Numbered from the stretch's first letter, positions 24,161 through 33,387 are shown. The stretch is 64,000 bases of DNA from Sulfuritalea sp. (GCA_016708585.1 JADJFK010000004.1:124001-188000), one strand, 5' to 3'. Numbers and translations are program-made. The notes: generated from the sequence alone by a model not told the origin.

Positions 24161-25590
24161 AGAATTTTTTCGTTTCTCTCGCACTGGTTTTTTGCTCGGT
24201 ACTGCCCGCTCAGGCGCAGGCGCGCGATCTGCCCGACTTCACCGAACTGGTCGAGAAGCAGGGCGCCACGGTGGTCAATATCAGCACCACCCAGGTCATC
24301 AAGGGTCGCCGCGGCGGCCCCCAGTTCCCGTTCGACGGCGACGATGCGGCCCAGGAGTTGCTGCGCCGTTTCTTCCCCGGCCAGATTCCGAACCATCCCG
24401 GCGTACCGCAGGAGTTCAAGAACCGCTCGCTCGGTTCCGGTTTCATCGTCAGCGCCGACGGCCACATCCTGACCAATGCGCATGTGGTCGACGGGGCCGA
24501 CGAAGTGCTGGTCAAGCTTACCGACAAGCGCGAGTTCAAGGCCAAGGTGCTGGGCACCGACAAGCGCACCGACGTCGCGCTGATCAAGATCGAAGCCAGC
24601 AACCTGCCGGTGGCCAAGCTGGGCGATTCGTCGAAACTCAAGGTCGGTGAATGGGTGGTGGCGATCGGTTCGCCCTTCGGCTTCGAGAATACGGTGACTG
24701 CCGGTATCGTCAGCGCCATGGGGCGTTCGCTGGCGCACGAGAATTACGTGCCCTTCATCCAGACCGACGTGGCGATCAACCCCGGCAATTCCGGCGGACC
24801 GCTGTTCAACATGAAGGGCGAGGTGATCGGCATCAATTCGCAGATATTTTCCCGATCCGGCGGCTCGATGGGCCTGTCCTTCGCGATTCCGATCGATCTG
24901 GCGAACGACATCCAGGGCCAGTTGAAGGCCAAAGGCAAGGTCAGTCGCGGCCGCCTCGGCATCGGCATCCAGGAAGTCAGCAAGGAACTGGCGGAGTCCT
25001 TCAATCTCGGCAAGCCGCGCGGTGCGCTGGTGGCCTCGGTTGAAAAGGGCTCGGCGGCGGACAAGGCCGGCATCGAAGTCGGCGACATCGTCCTCAAGTT
25101 CGACGGCAAGACGGTAAACGAGTCCATCGACCTGCCGCGCATGGTGGGAGCCACCCGTCCCGGCACCAAGTCCGTGGTGCAGGTCTGGCGCAAGGGCGCC
25201 ACCCGCGACCTCTCCGTCACGGTCGGTGAAATCCCCGACGACGAGGAGAAGAAGCAGGTCGCCGGTCGCGGCAGCAAGCCCGCCGAACCACAGGCGGCCA
25301 ACCGGCTCGGGCTGGTGCTGGCCGTGCCGACGGCCGAGCAGAAGAAAGCCCTGGAAATCCAGCACGGCTTGATCGTCGAAGAGGTTCGCAATGGCAGTCA
25401 GCGCAGCGATGTGCGCAACGGCGACATCATCCTCGCGGCCATCGTCAAGGGGGTCCAGACCGATCTCAAGTCGGTCCAGCAGTTCAACGACTTGTTGAAG
25501 GGACTCGAAAAGAACGCGGCAGTGACCCTGCTGGTCAAGCGTGGCGATACGCAGACCTTCGTCACCATCAAGGGCGCCTCCGATAAATAG
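24157..25590 (+). CDS. mucD: Periplasmic serine protease MucD/DegP type
   Basis: A 477-residue HtrA-family protease-chaperone with a signal peptide (first 22 residues, ending AQAQA). The catalytic triad is His109 (LTNAHVVDG), Asp139 (RTDVALIKI) and Ser212 (NPGNSGGPLFN). Two PDZ domains follow, at about 270-360 and 385-470. It degrades misfolded envelope proteins and closes the feedback loop of the sigma-E response encoded just upstream. A C-terminal insert (KQVAGRGSKPAEPQAANRLG) separates the PDZ domains. Confidence 0.95.
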   Translation: MKNFFVSLALVFCSVLPAQAQARDLPDFTELVEKQGATVVNISTTQVIKGRRGGPQFPFDGDDAAQELLRRFFPGQIPNHPGVPQEFKNRSLGSGFIVSADGHILTNAHVVDGADEVLVKLTDKREFKAKVLGTDKRTDVALIKIEASNLPVAKLGDSSKLKVGEWVVAIGSPFGFENTVTAGIVSAMGRSLAHENYVPFIQTDVAINPGNSGGPLFNMKGEVIGINSQIFSRSGGSMGLSFAIPIDLANDIQGQLKAKGKVSRGRLGIGIQEVSKELAESFNLGKPRGALVASVEKGSAADKAGIEVGDIVLKFDGKTVNESIDLPRMVGATRPGTKSVVQVWRKGATRDLSVTVGEIPDDEEKKQVAGRGSKPAEPQAANRLGLVLAVPTAEQKKALEIQHGLIVEEVRNGSQRSDVRNGDIILAAIVKGVQTDLKSVQQFNDLLKGLEKNAAVTLLVKRGDTQTFVTIKGASDK

Positions 25591-25612
25591 GCGCCCCGCC
25601 GGCGGCTCAACG

Positions 25613-25861
25613 GTGCGCCTGCTGCTGTTCGGCCGCGATTACTGCCACCTCTGCCACGACATGCTTGCCGCGCTGGAAACCCTGCGCGGCGAGCCTGGCG
25701 TACCGCATTTCGAGATCGAGGTTGTCGACGTCGATGCCGATCCCGCGCTGGAGGCGAAATACGACGAGCTGGTACCCGTGCTGGTCGATGGCGAAGGCCG
25801 CGAGCTTTGCCACTACTTCCTCGATGCGGCGAAAGTGCGTGAGTATTTAAACAAAGTTTAG
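25613..25861 (+). CDS. Glutaredoxin-like protein (DUF836 type)
   Basis: An 82-residue thioredoxin-fold protein with a C-x-x-C active site (DYCHLCHDM) and the cis-proline region ELVPVLVDGEG. Small proteins of this kind commonly sit between mucD and lepA in betaproteobacteria. I start at the GTG 25613 (RLLLFGRDYCHLC), which gives the normal length; an earlier in-frame ATG overlaps the end of mucD. Role: probably a thiol reductant, target unknown. Confidence 0.85.
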   Translation: MRLLLFGRDYCHLCHDMLAALETLRGEPGVPHFEIEVVDVDADPALEAKYDELVPVLVDGEGRELCHYFLDAAKVREYLNKV

Positions 25862-25918
25862 TTCCGACATAACCCCTGCTTTGCAGGCGTTAGTCTGCAC
25901 TGAAACTTCGTTTTCGGC

Positions 25919-25924
25919 TAAAAT
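25919..25924 (+). promoter_or_regulatory. Candidate -10 box for lepA
   Basis: TAAAAT lies in the gap before lepA; it would start transcription near 25931 and give a leader of about 60 bases that contains the hairpin described next. The -35 is poor. Confidence 0.35.
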
Positions 25925-25946
25925 CGCGGCCTTGCGTTTCAGGCTC

Positions 25947-25981
25947 AAAGGCGCTCAACAGCTTGAATGAGCGCCTTTTTT
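25947..25981 (+). terminator. Intrinsic terminator hairpin in the lepA leader
   Basis: AAAGGCGCTCA (25947-25957) pairs perfectly with TGAGCGCCTTT (25968-25978) around a ten-base loop and is followed by a six-T run. It ends only nine bases before the lepA ATG, leaving no room for a promoter downstream of it. It may end the sigma-E operon and also attenuate lepA. Confidence 0.75.
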
Positions 25982-25990
25982 ATTGCCCCC

Positions 25991-27784
25991 ATGGATCACA
26001 TCCGCAACTTCTCCATCATCGCCCACATCGACCACGGCAAATCGACTCTGGCCGATCGCATCATCCATCGCTGCGGCGGCCTGTCCGATCGTGAAATGGA
26101 AGCCCAGGTGCTTGACTCGATGGACATCGAGCGCGAGCGCGGGATCACCATCAAGGCCCAGACCGCGGCGCTTTCCTACGTCGCCCGCGACGGCAGGACC
26201 TACAACCTGAACCTGATCGACACGCCGGGCCACGTGGATTTCTCCTACGAAGTCAGCCGCTCCCTGTCCGCCTGCGAAGGTGCGCTGCTGGTGGTCGATG
26301 CCTCGCAGGGTGTCGAAGCGCAGACCGTGGCCAACTGCTACACGGCCATCGAACTGGGCGTCGACGTGGTGCCGGTGCTGAACAAGATCGACCTGCCCGC
26401 CGCCGACCCGGACAACGCGCGCCAGGAAATCGAGGACGTGATCGGCATCGACGCCACGGATGCAATCCTGTGCTCGGCCAAGACCGGCCTCGGCGTCGAT
26501 GACGTGCTGGAAGCCGTGATCGCCCGCATCCCGCCGCCCAAGGGCGACCCGGCGGCGCCGCTGAAGGCGCTGATCATCGATTCCTGGTTCGACAACTATG
26601 TCGGCGTGGTGATGCTGGTGCGCGTGGTGGACGGCACCCTGCGCGCCAAGGACAGGATACTGCTGATGGCGGAAGGCTCGCAGCACCTGTGCGAGCAGGT
26701 CGGCGTGTTTACGCCGAAGTCGGTGACCCGCCCCGAATTGCGCGCCGGCGAGGTCGGCTTCATCATCTCCGGCATCAAGGAACTCGATGCCGCCAAGGTC
26801 GGCGATACCGTCACCATCGCCGACCGGCGCGCCGCCGAGCCGCTGCCCGGCTTCAAGGAAATCAAGTCGCAGGTCTTCGCCGGCCTCTACCCGGTCGAAT
26901 CCAACCAGTACGACAGCCTGCGCGACTCGCTGGAAAAGCTCAAGCTCAACGACGCCTCGCTGCACTATGAGCCGGAAGTCTCGCAGGCGCTCGGCTTCGG
27001 CTTCCGCTGCGGCTTCCTCGGCCTCCTGCACATGGAAATCGTGCAGGAACGCCTGGAGCGCGAGTTCGACCAGGACCTGATCACCACCGCGCCGACCGTG
27101 GTGTATGAAGTGCTGATGCGCGACGGCAGCACCGTCCAGGTCGAGAACCCGGCCAAGCTGCCCGAAGTGCAGAAGATGGAGGAGATCCGCGAGCCCATCA
27201 TCACCACCAAGATCTTCGTGCCGCAGGAATACCTCGGCTCGGTGATCACCCTGTGCGAGAGCAAGCGCGGCATGCAGGTGAACATGGCCTACCACGGCCG
27301 CCAGGTGCAGCTCACCTACGACATGCCGATGGCCGAAGTGGTGATGGATTTCTTCGACAAGCTCAAATCCGTATCGCGCGGCTATGCCTCGCTCGACTAC
27401 GAGTTCAAGGAGTACCGCGCCGCCGACGTGGTCAAGCTCGACGTGCTGATCAACGGCGACAAGGTCGATGCCCTGTCGCTGATCGTGCATCGCGCCAACG
27501 CCCCCTACCGCGGCCGTGAACTGGCGGCCAAGATGCGCGAACTGATCCCGCGCCAGATGTACGACGTCGCCATCCAGGCCGCGATCGGCTCGACCATCGT
27601 CGCCCGCGAGAACGTCAAGGCCATGCGCAAGGACGTGCTGGCCAAGTGCTACGGCGGCGACATCACGCGCAAGAAGAAGCTGCTGGAAAAGCAGAAGGCC
27701 GGCAAGAAGCGCATGAAGCAGGTCGGCAGCGTCGAAATTCCCCAGGAGGCTTTCCTGGCGGTACTGCGCGTGGGTGACAAATGA
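25991..27784 (+). CDS. lepA: Elongation factor 4 (LepA)
   Basis: A 597-residue translational GTPase that can back-translocate ribosomes and aids initiation or assembly. G-motifs: G1 AHIDHGKSTL, G3 DTPGHVD, G4 NKIDLPAADP; LepA-specific parts include GFRCGFLGLLHMEI, ELIPRQMYDVAIQAAIG and the C-terminal KCYGGDITRKKKLLEKQKAG. The start at 25991 (MDHIRNFSIIAHIDHGK) is the family N-terminus. It heads the lepA-lepB-DUF4845-rnc-era-recO-pdxJ-acpS-nagZ run. Confidence 0.97.
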   Translation: MDHIRNFSIIAHIDHGKSTLADRIIHRCGGLSDREMEAQVLDSMDIERERGITIKAQTAALSYVARDGRTYNLNLIDTPGHVDFSYEVSRSLSACEGALLVVDASQGVEAQTVANCYTAIELGVDVVPVLNKIDLPAADPDNARQEIEDVIGIDATDAILCSAKTGLGVDDVLEAVIARIPPPKGDPAAPLKALIIDSWFDNYVGVVMLVRVVDGTLRAKDRILLMAEGSQHLCEQVGVFTPKSVTRPELRAGEVGFIISGIKELDAAKVGDTVTIADRRAAEPLPGFKEIKSQVFAGLYPVESNQYDSLRDSLEKLKLNDASLHYEPEVSQALGFGFRCGFLGLLHMEIVQERLEREFDQDLITTAPTVVYEVLMRDGSTVQVENPAKLPEVQKMEEIREPIITTKIFVPQEYLGSVITLCESKRGMQVNMAYHGRQVQLTYDMPMAEVVMDFFDKLKSVSRGYASLDYEFKEYRAADVVKLDVLINGDKVDALSLIVHRANAPYRGRELAAKMRELIPRQMYDVAIQAAIGSTIVARENVKAMRKDVLAKCYGGDITRKKKLLEKQKAGKKRMKQVGSVEIPQEAFLAVLRVGDK

Positions 27785-28569
27785 ATTTCGCACTGATCCT
27801 TTTCATACTCGTCGTCATCACCGGCATCATCTGGGCCTTCAATCATTTCTGGGCGCGGAAAAAGCGTCCGGCGGATGCCCCCGATCCCTGGTGGGTCGAA
27901 TACGGCGGCAGCTTCTTCCCGGTGATCCTTGCCGTCTTCCTGCTGCGCTCCTTCCTCGTCGAGCCCTTCAAGATTCCCTCCGGCTCGATGATCCCGACCC
28001 TGCTGGTGGGCGACTTCATCCTGGTAAACAAGTACACCTATGGCGTGCGCCTGCCGGTGCTCAACAAGAAGGTCGTCGAACTCAATGCGCCGCAGCGCGG
28101 CGACGTGGTGGTGTTCCGCTATCCGCCGGATCCCTCGCTCGACTACATCAAGCGCGTGGTCGGTCTGCCGGGCGACAAGGTCGTGTATCGCAACAAGAAG
28201 CTCACCATCAATGGCCAGGAAATCGCGCAGAAGAAGACCGAGGACTACCTCGATCGCGATCGCCTGTTCTATACCCCGCGCTTCGTCGAAACCCTGGGCA
28301 GCGTCGAGCACCACATCCTGGTGGAAGCGGACGCCCCGGCCTTCGTGCAGCAGATTGCCCGCTTTCCGCACGGCGAAAAATGTAACTACAATAGCGAAGG
28401 TGTCAGTTGCGAGGTTCCGCCCGGCCACTATTTCATGATGGGAGACAACCGCGACAATTCGCAGGACAGCCGGTTCTGGGGCTTCGTCCCCGATGAAAAC
28501 CTGGTCGGCAAGGCATTCTTCATCTGGTTCAATTTCTCCGATCTGAAGCGGATCGGCTCGTTTCACTAG
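27781..28569 (+). CDS. lepB: Signal peptidase I
   Basis: LepB removes signal peptides from exported proteins at the periplasmic face of the membrane. The 262-residue protein has two N-terminal membrane segments, the nucleophile Ser69 (KIPSGSMIPTLLVGD), the general base Lys124 (DYIKRVVGLPGDKV), and GDNRDNSQDSRFWGFVP. It overlaps lepA by four bases (ATGA), the classical lepA-lepB coupling. Confidence 0.96.
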   Translation: MNFALILFILVVITGIIWAFNHFWARKKRPADAPDPWWVEYGGSFFPVILAVFLLRSFLVEPFKIPSGSMIPTLLVGDFILVNKYTYGVRLPVLNKKVVELNAPQRGDVVVFRYPPDPSLDYIKRVVGLPGDKVVYRNKKLTINGQEIAQKKTEDYLDRDRLFYTPRFVETLGSVEHHILVEADAPAFVQQIARFPHGEKCNYNSEGVSCEVPPGHYFMMGDNRDNSQDSRFWGFVPDENLVGKAFFIWFNFSDLKRIGSFH

Positions 28570-28577
28570 GAGTTAAC

Positions 28578-28937
28578 ATGAAATTTCAGCGTGGACTCAG
28601 CCTGAATACGCTCATGCTCGGCGGCATGGTGTTGGCATTGCTGGCCCTGTTGGCAATGAAGGCCATACCGCCCTGGATCGAGTACGGCAACCTGGTCAAG
28701 GCGGTCAAGGGAACCGCCACCGATGGCAGCCTCAAGGATGCTTCCATGGCAAAGGTGCGCGAAGCGTTTACCCGCCGCGCCGACATGGACGATGTCAAGA
28801 GCGTCACGGCGCAGGATCTGGAGATCACCAAGGAGGGCGGCGAACTGGTGATCTCGTTCAAGTACGAGAATAAGGTGCCGTTGTTCAAGAACGTCAGCCT
28901 GGTCTTCGATTTCGAGGGCAGCAGCGCCAGCCAATGA
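28578..28937 (+). CDS. DUF4845 family membrane protein
   Basis: A 119-residue protein with one N-terminal membrane segment (LNTLMLGGMVLALLALLAMKAI) and a small extracytoplasmic domain (VREAFTRRADMDDVKSVTAQDLEITKEGGELV and FKYENKVPLFKNVSLVFDF). DUF4845 proteins sit between lepB and rnc in many beta- and gammaproteobacteria; function unknown. A good GGAG lies before the ATG and the stop overlaps rnc (ATGA). Confidence 0.88.
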   Translation: MKFQRGLSLNTLMLGGMVLALLALLAMKAIPPWIEYGNLVKAVKGTATDGSLKDASMAKVREAFTRRADMDDVKSVTAQDLEITKEGGELVISFKYENKVPLFKNVSLVFDFEGSSASQ

Positions 28938-29602
28938 AGGCGCAGCGGCTGGAGGCGGCGCTCGGCCACGGCTTCGGCCGGCCCGAGTTGCTGCGCCAGG
29001 CGCTCACCCATCGCAGTTTCGGTTCCCCCCACAACGAGCGGCTCGAGTTCCTCGGTGACTCGGTGCTCAATTGCGTCATCGCCAGCGCCCTGTACCGGGG
29101 GTTTGGCGATCTCAGGGAGGGCGAACTTTCCCGGTTGCGCGCGAGCCTGGTGAGGCAGGAGACCCTGGCCGGCATCGCGCGCGACCTGGCGCTGGGCGAG
29201 TTCCTCCGGCTCGGCGAGGGCGAACTGAAGAGCGGCGGCGCGCAGCGTCCCTCGATCCTCGCCGACGCGCTGGAGGCCATCTTCGGCGCGATCCATGTCG
29301 ATGCCGGCTTCGAGGCGGCGCGCAGCGTCATCGAGACCCTGTACCGGCCGGCGCTGAGCCGCATCGACTCCAGCGATACCGGCAAGGACCCCAAGACCGC
29401 CCTACAGGAACTGCTGCAGGGCCGGCGACTGCCGCTGCCGCGCTACGCCCTGCTGGCGACGCGTGGCGAGGCGCACGCCCAGGAGTTCGACATCGAATGC
29501 GCGATCCCGGAACTGGGCATCCGCACCACCGGCAGCGGCGGCAGCCGCCGCATCGCCGAGCAGGTGGCGGCGCAGCGTGCCATCGCCGAGATCAAGCCGT
29601 GA
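28934..29602 (+). CDS. rnc: Ribonuclease III
   Basis: RNase III cuts double-stranded RNA in rRNA and mRNA processing. The 222-residue protein has the catalytic signature NERLEFLGDSVLN, LADALEAIFGAIHVDAG with the second acidic site, and a C-terminal double-stranded-RNA-binding domain starting DPKTALQELLQGRRLPLPRY. The stop overlaps the GTG start of era. Confidence 0.96.
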   Translation: MKAQRLEAALGHGFGRPELLRQALTHRSFGSPHNERLEFLGDSVLNCVIASALYRGFGDLREGELSRLRASLVRQETLAGIARDLALGEFLRLGEGELKSGGAQRPSILADALEAIFGAIHVDAGFEAARSVIETLYRPALSRIDSSDTGKDPKTALQELLQGRRLPLPRYALLATRGEAHAQEFDIECAIPELGIRTTGSGGSRRIAEQVAAQRAIAEIKP

Positions 29603-30486
29603 GCGGGGCGTTTCGCACCGGTTACCTGGCCGTGATCGGCCGGCCCAACGTCGGCAAATCGACGCTGACCAACCGCCTGGTCGGCGCCAAGGTCAGCATC
29701 ACCTCGAAGAAGGCGCAGACCACGCGCCACCGCATCCACGGCATCTTCACCACCGCCGACGCGCAATACATTTTCGTCGACACGCCGGGCTTCCAGATGA
29801 CGCACAAGAACGCGCTGAACCGGCTGATGAACCGCAGCGTGACCTCCAGCTTCGCCGACGTCGACGTGATCCTGCTGGTGGTCGAGGCCGGCAACTGGGG
29901 CAACGGCGAAGCCGAGATCCTGCGCATGCTGCCGCCGGCGACGCCGGTGCTGCTGGTGATCAACAAGATCGACCGCCTCGCCGACAAGGCCCTGCTGCTG
30001 CCCTTCATCGGGAAGCTGGCGGCGCTGCACGGCTTTGCAGAAATCCTGCCGGTCTCGGCGGAGAAGGGGCTCGGCACCGACGCGCTGCTGGCCGCCGCGC
30101 GCGCCTACCTGCCGGAAGGCCCCGCGGTGTTCGAGGCCGACGACATCACCGACCGCAACGAACGCTTCCTCGCCGCGGAAATCCTGCGCGAAAAGCTGTT
30201 CCGCAACTTGGGCGAGGAACTGCCCTACGGCATCGCCGTCGAGATCGAAAAATTCGAGCAGGAAGGCGACCTGCGCCGCATCCATGCCGCCGTGATCGTG
30301 GACAAGGACGGGCACAAGCCCATCGTCATCGGCCGCGGCGGCGAGCGCCTCAAGCGCATCTCCAGCGACGCGCGCAAGGAAATGGAAACCCTGTTCGGCG
30401 GCAAGGTCTGGCTCGAAACCTGGGTCAAGGTCAAGGGCGGCTGGGCCGACGACGAGCGGGCGCTCAAGTCCCTGGGTTACGAGTGA
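29599..30486 (+). CDS. era: GTPase Era
   Basis: Era is a GTPase that assists 30S ribosome assembly. The 295-residue protein has G1 IGRPNVGKSTLTN, the DTPGFQ G3, the NKIDRL G4, and a C-terminal KH domain (AAVIVDKDGHKPIVIGRGGERLK). The start is a GTG at 29599 overlapping the rnc stop codon; translation from here gives the usual N-terminus (FRTGYLAVIGRPNVGK). Confidence 0.96.
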   Translation: MSGAFRTGYLAVIGRPNVGKSTLTNRLVGAKVSITSKKAQTTRHRIHGIFTTADAQYIFVDTPGFQMTHKNALNRLMNRSVTSSFADVDVILLVVEAGNWGNGEAEILRMLPPATPVLLVINKIDRLADKALLLPFIGKLAALHGFAEILPVSAEKGLGTDALLAAARAYLPEGPAVFEADDITDRNERFLAAEILREKLFRNLGEELPYGIAVEIEKFEQEGDLRRIHAAVIVDKDGHKPIVIGRGGERLKRISSDARKEMETLFGGKVWLETWVKVKGGWADDERALKSLGYE

Positions 30487-30490
30487 CCCG

Positions 30491-31222
30491 GTGGGCAAGA
30501 ACCGCGTCGATGGGCAGGCCGCCTATGTCCTGCACCTGCATCCCTACAGCGAGACCAGCCTGGTGGTGGATGTCTTCAGCCGCGATCACGGCCGCATTCC
30601 CCTGCTGGCGCGTGGCGCGCGGCGGCCGCGGTCGGCCATGCGCGGCCTGCTGATGTCCTTCCAGCCGCTGGAGCTGGGCTGGTTCGGCGGCGGCGAGGTG
30701 AAGACCCTGGCGCGTGCCGAGTGGCTGGGGGGCATGCCGCTCCTGGGCGGGCGCTGCCTGCTGCTCGGCTATTACCTCAACGAACTGCTGCTCAAGCTGC
30801 TGCCGCGGGAAGACGCCCATGCCGCACTGTTCGACGCCTATGCCGCCGCCCTGGGCGCGCTGGCCGCCGGCAGCGACGATGCGCCGGAACTGCGCCGTTT
30901 CGAAAAGACGCTGCTCAAGGAACTCGGCTACGGGCTGACGCTCGACGTGGAAATGGAAACCGGCCTGCCGGTGGTCGCGGAAAGGGAATACACCTACCTG
31001 ATCGAACGCGGCCCGGTACGGAAAGTCGGCGCCGGCGATACGGCGCCGGATGCCGTGCCCGGCCTGCGCGGCAAGACCCTGCTCGACATGGCGGCCGACG
31101 ACTATGCCGATCCGCGCACCCGGATCGAAAGCAGGCAGCTGATGCGGCAACTGATCGCCCATCACATGGGCGGCAAGCCCCTCCAGTCGCGGCGCGTATT
31201 CATCGAACTGCAGGAACTTTGA
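30491..31222 (+). CDS. recO: DNA repair protein RecO
   Basis: RecO loads RecA at gaps together with RecR. The 243-residue protein has an N-terminal OB fold (AYVLHLHPYSETSLVVDVFSRDHGR, LARGARRPRS) and a helical C-terminal domain (ELRRFEKTLLKELGYGLTLD; RQLMRQLIAHHMGGKPLQSRR). Zinc cysteines are absent. It starts at a GTG four bases after era. In the loop after residue 175 a copy of the dispersed repeat encodes KVGAGDTA in frame, which looks like a tolerated insertion or replacement in a variable region. Confidence 0.93.
   Translation: MGKNRVDGQAAYVLHLHPYSETSLVVDVFSRDHGRIPLLARGARRPRSAMRGLLMSFQPLELGWFGGGEVKTLARAEWLGGMPLLGGRCLLLGYYLNELLLKLLPREDAHAALFDAYAAALGALAAGSDDAPELRRFEKTLLKELGYGLTLDVEMETGLPVVAEREYTYLIERGPVRKVGAGDTAPDAVPGLRGKTLLDMAADDYADPRTRIESRQLMRQLIAHHMGGKPLQSRRVFIELQEL
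31022..31044 (+). repeat. Dispersed repeat, strong copy inside recO
   Basis: AAAGTCGGCGCCGGCGATAC plus CGGC, in sense and in frame as K-V-G-A-G-D-T. Confidence 0.9.
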
Positions 31223-31262
31223 CCCGTTTGCCGTTATCCTTCGATGCTCAAGCGGAGCGAAC

Positions 31263-32012
31263 ATGATTGAACTTGGCGTAAACATTGACCATGTGGCGAC
31301 GGTGCGCGAAGCGCGCAAGGGCCGCGAACCCGATCCGGTCTGGGCCGCGGTCGAGGCCCACCTCGGCGGCGCCGACGGCATCACCGTGCACCTGCGCGAA
31401 GACCGCCGCCACATCCAGGACCACGACGTGCGCCGCCTGCGCGAACTGACCCACATCAAGCTCAACCTGGAGATGGCCGCCACCGACGAAATGGTCGGCA
31501 TCGCCTGCGCGCTGAAGCCCGAGATGGCCATGCTGGTGCCCGAAGGTCGCCACGAAATCACCACCGAAGGCGGCCTCGACGTCGCCGGGCAGGAGGCGCG
31601 CCTGCGCGACGTGGTGGCGCGACTGCGCGACGCCGGCATCGTCACCAGCGCCTTCATCGACGCCGAACTGCCGCAGGTCGACGCCGCCGCGCGCATCGGC
31701 GTGCGCGTCTGCGAAATCCACACCGGCCCCTACGCCCACGCCTTCTTCAACCAGGGCCGCGACAACGAGAGCCCGGCCGTACTGGCCGAGCTGGAAAAGA
31801 TCCGCAAGGCCGGCGCCGCGATCCGCGCCGCCGGCATGCGCTTCAACGCCGGCCATGCGCTCAACTACTTCAACGTGCAGCCGGTCGCCGCGCTGCCCGG
31901 CATCCGCGAACTGCACATCGGCCACGCCATCGTCAGCCGCGCCATCTTCGTCGGCATGCGGGAGGCCGTCGCCGAGATGAAAAGGCTCATGCGCGAGGCG
32001 CAGTGCCAGTGA
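31263..32012 (+). CDS. pdxJ: Pyridoxine 5'-phosphate synthase
   Basis: PdxJ condenses 1-deoxyxylulose 5-phosphate and 3-amino-2-oxopropyl phosphate to make pyridoxine 5'-phosphate (vitamin B6). The 249-residue TIM-barrel protein has ELGVNIDHVATVREARKG, DGITVHLREDRRHIQ, TLVPEGRHEITTEGGLDV-like MLVPEGRHEITTEGGLDV, and LHIGHAIVSRAIFVG. The last ten bases overlap acpS, as is common in this operon. Confidence 0.96.
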   Translation: MIELGVNIDHVATVREARKGREPDPVWAAVEAHLGGADGITVHLREDRRHIQDHDVRRLRELTHIKLNLEMAATDEMVGIACALKPEMAMLVPEGRHEITTEGGLDVAGQEARLRDVVARLRDAGIVTSAFIDAELPQVDAAARIGVRVCEIHTGPYAHAFFNQGRDNESPAVLAELEKIRKAGAAIRAAGMRFNAGHALNYFNVQPVAALPGIRELHIGHAIVSRAIFVGMREAVAEMKRLMREAQCQ

Positions 32013-32386
32013 TTTTCGGCGTCGGTACCGACATCGTCGCCGTCGCCCGCATGGCCGACTACTTCAAGCGCCACGGCGAGCGCGGCCTGGAAAAGATGTT
32101 GGCCCCCGCCGAGCGCGAGGCCTGCTGCGCCAGCCCCGATCCCGCGCGCTTCCTTGCCAAGCGCTTCGCCGCGAAGGAGGCGCTGGGCAAGGCATTCGGC
32201 ACCGGCGTGCGCGATCCCTTGCTGTTGCCCGACATCGCCGTCGAACACGATGAACCCGGCAAGCCCTTCTTCAGCTATTCGCCCGGGCTTGCCGCGCATT
32301 TTGCCGGGCAGGGGCTCATCGCCCACCTTTCGATCAGCGACGAGCAGGACTATGCCGTCGCCTTCGTCATTCTGGAGAAGCCATGA
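32003..32386 (+). CDS. acpS: Holo-ACP synthase
   Basis: AcpS transfers phosphopantetheine from CoA to ACP, activating the acpP product encoded 14 kb upstream. The 127-residue protein has the hallmark IFGVGTDIVAVARM, FLAKRFAAKEALGKAFGTGV with the metal-binding Glu, and HLSISDEQDYAVAFVI. It overlaps pdxJ by ten bases and nagZ by four. Confidence 0.95.
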   Translation: MPVIFGVGTDIVAVARMADYFKRHGERGLEKMLAPAEREACCASPDPARFLAKRFAAKEALGKAFGTGVRDPLLLPDIAVEHDEPGKPFFSYSPGLAAHFAGQGLIAHLSISDEQDYAVAFVILEKP

Positions 32387-33387
32387 AATCATTGCCGCAC
32401 GGCCCGTTGATGATCGACGTTGCCGGCCTCGAACTGACCGATGCCGAGCGCGAGCGCCTGCTGCACCCGCTGATCGGCGGCGTGATCCTGTTCAAGCACA
32501 ATTATCGCGACCCGCAACAACTCACCGCCCTGTGTGCGGCGATCCATGCCCTGCGCGAACCGGCCCTGCCGATTGCCATCGACCACGAAGGCGGCCGCGT
32601 CCAGCGCTGTCGCGAAGGCTTCACCCACCTGCCGCCGATGCGCCGCCTTGGCGAGCTTTGGGATGCCGATCCCGCCGCCGCGCGCCGCGCCGCTGCCGAC
32701 CTCGGCTACCTGCTGGCGGCCGAACTGCGCGCCTGCGGCGTCGACTATTCCTTCACCCCGGTGCTCGACCTCGACTGGGGCCCCAGCGGCGTCATCGGCG
32801 ATCGCGCCTTCCACGCCAACCCGGACGCCGTCGCCGAACTCGCCGGCGCCCTGATCGAAGGCCTGCGCGCCGCCGGCATGGGCTGCTGCGGCAAGCATTT
32901 CCCCGGCCACGGCTGGGTCGCCGCCGATTCGCACCTTGCCATCCCGGTCGACGAGCGCAGCCTCGCCGACATGGAGCCCGACCTGACGCCCTACCGGCGG
33001 CTGAAACTCGACGGCGTCATGCCGGCCCACGTCATCTACCCCCGGGTCGACAGCCGGCCCGCCGGTTTTTCGCCGGTCTGGCTGGAGAAGCTGCGCAGCG
33101 AATTCAAGTTCGACGGCGTCATCTTCAGCGACGACCTGTCGATGGAGGGCGCGGCGTTTGCCGGCAACATGGTGCAGCGCGCGGAAGCCGCCTGGGCCGC
33201 CGGTTGCGACATGCTGCTGATCTGCAACGCGCCGGATGCCGTGGCCGACGTGCTGGCGCACTGGAAGCCGGCGCCGGACCCGGTGCGTGCGGCGAGGATC
33301 GCGCGAATCATGCCGGACCCGGCATCGGGTCAGGATGCCATGCGCTGCGCCGCGGCAAGGACGGTGGCAAAAAGCCTGTTCGCATAG
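32383..33387 (+). CDS. nagZ: Beta-N-acetylhexosaminidase NagZ
   Basis: NagZ is the cytoplasmic glycosidase that removes GlcNAc from anhydromuropeptides during cell-wall recycling. The 334-residue GH3 protein has GPLMIDVAGLELTDAERERLLHP-type start, AIDHEGGRVQRCREGFT, the KHFPGHGWVAADSHLAIP motif with the catalytic His, and FSDDLSMEGA with the nucleophile Asp. It ends the lepA operon; a gap of about 95 bases follows. Confidence 0.95.
   Translation: MKSLPHGPLMIDVAGLELTDAERERLLHPLIGGVILFKHNYRDPQQLTALCAAIHALREPALPIAIDHEGGRVQRCREGFTHLPPMRRLGELWDADPAAARRAAADLGYLLAAELRACGVDYSFTPVLDLDWGPSGVIGDRAFHANPDAVAELAGALIEGLRAAGMGCCGKHFPGHGWVAADSHLAIPVDERSLADMEPDLTPYRRLKLDGVMPAHVIYPRVDSRPAGFSPVWLEKLRSEFKFDGVIFSDDLSMEGAAFAGNMVQRAEAAWAAGCDMLLICNAPDAVADVLAHWKPAPDPVRAARIARIMPDPASGQDAMRCAAARTVAKSLFA

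Noticed and set aside
25955..27793. A 612-residue minus-strand frame opposite lepA
   Set aside because: lepA on the plus strand is unmistakable; the antisense frame is a codon-usage shadow.
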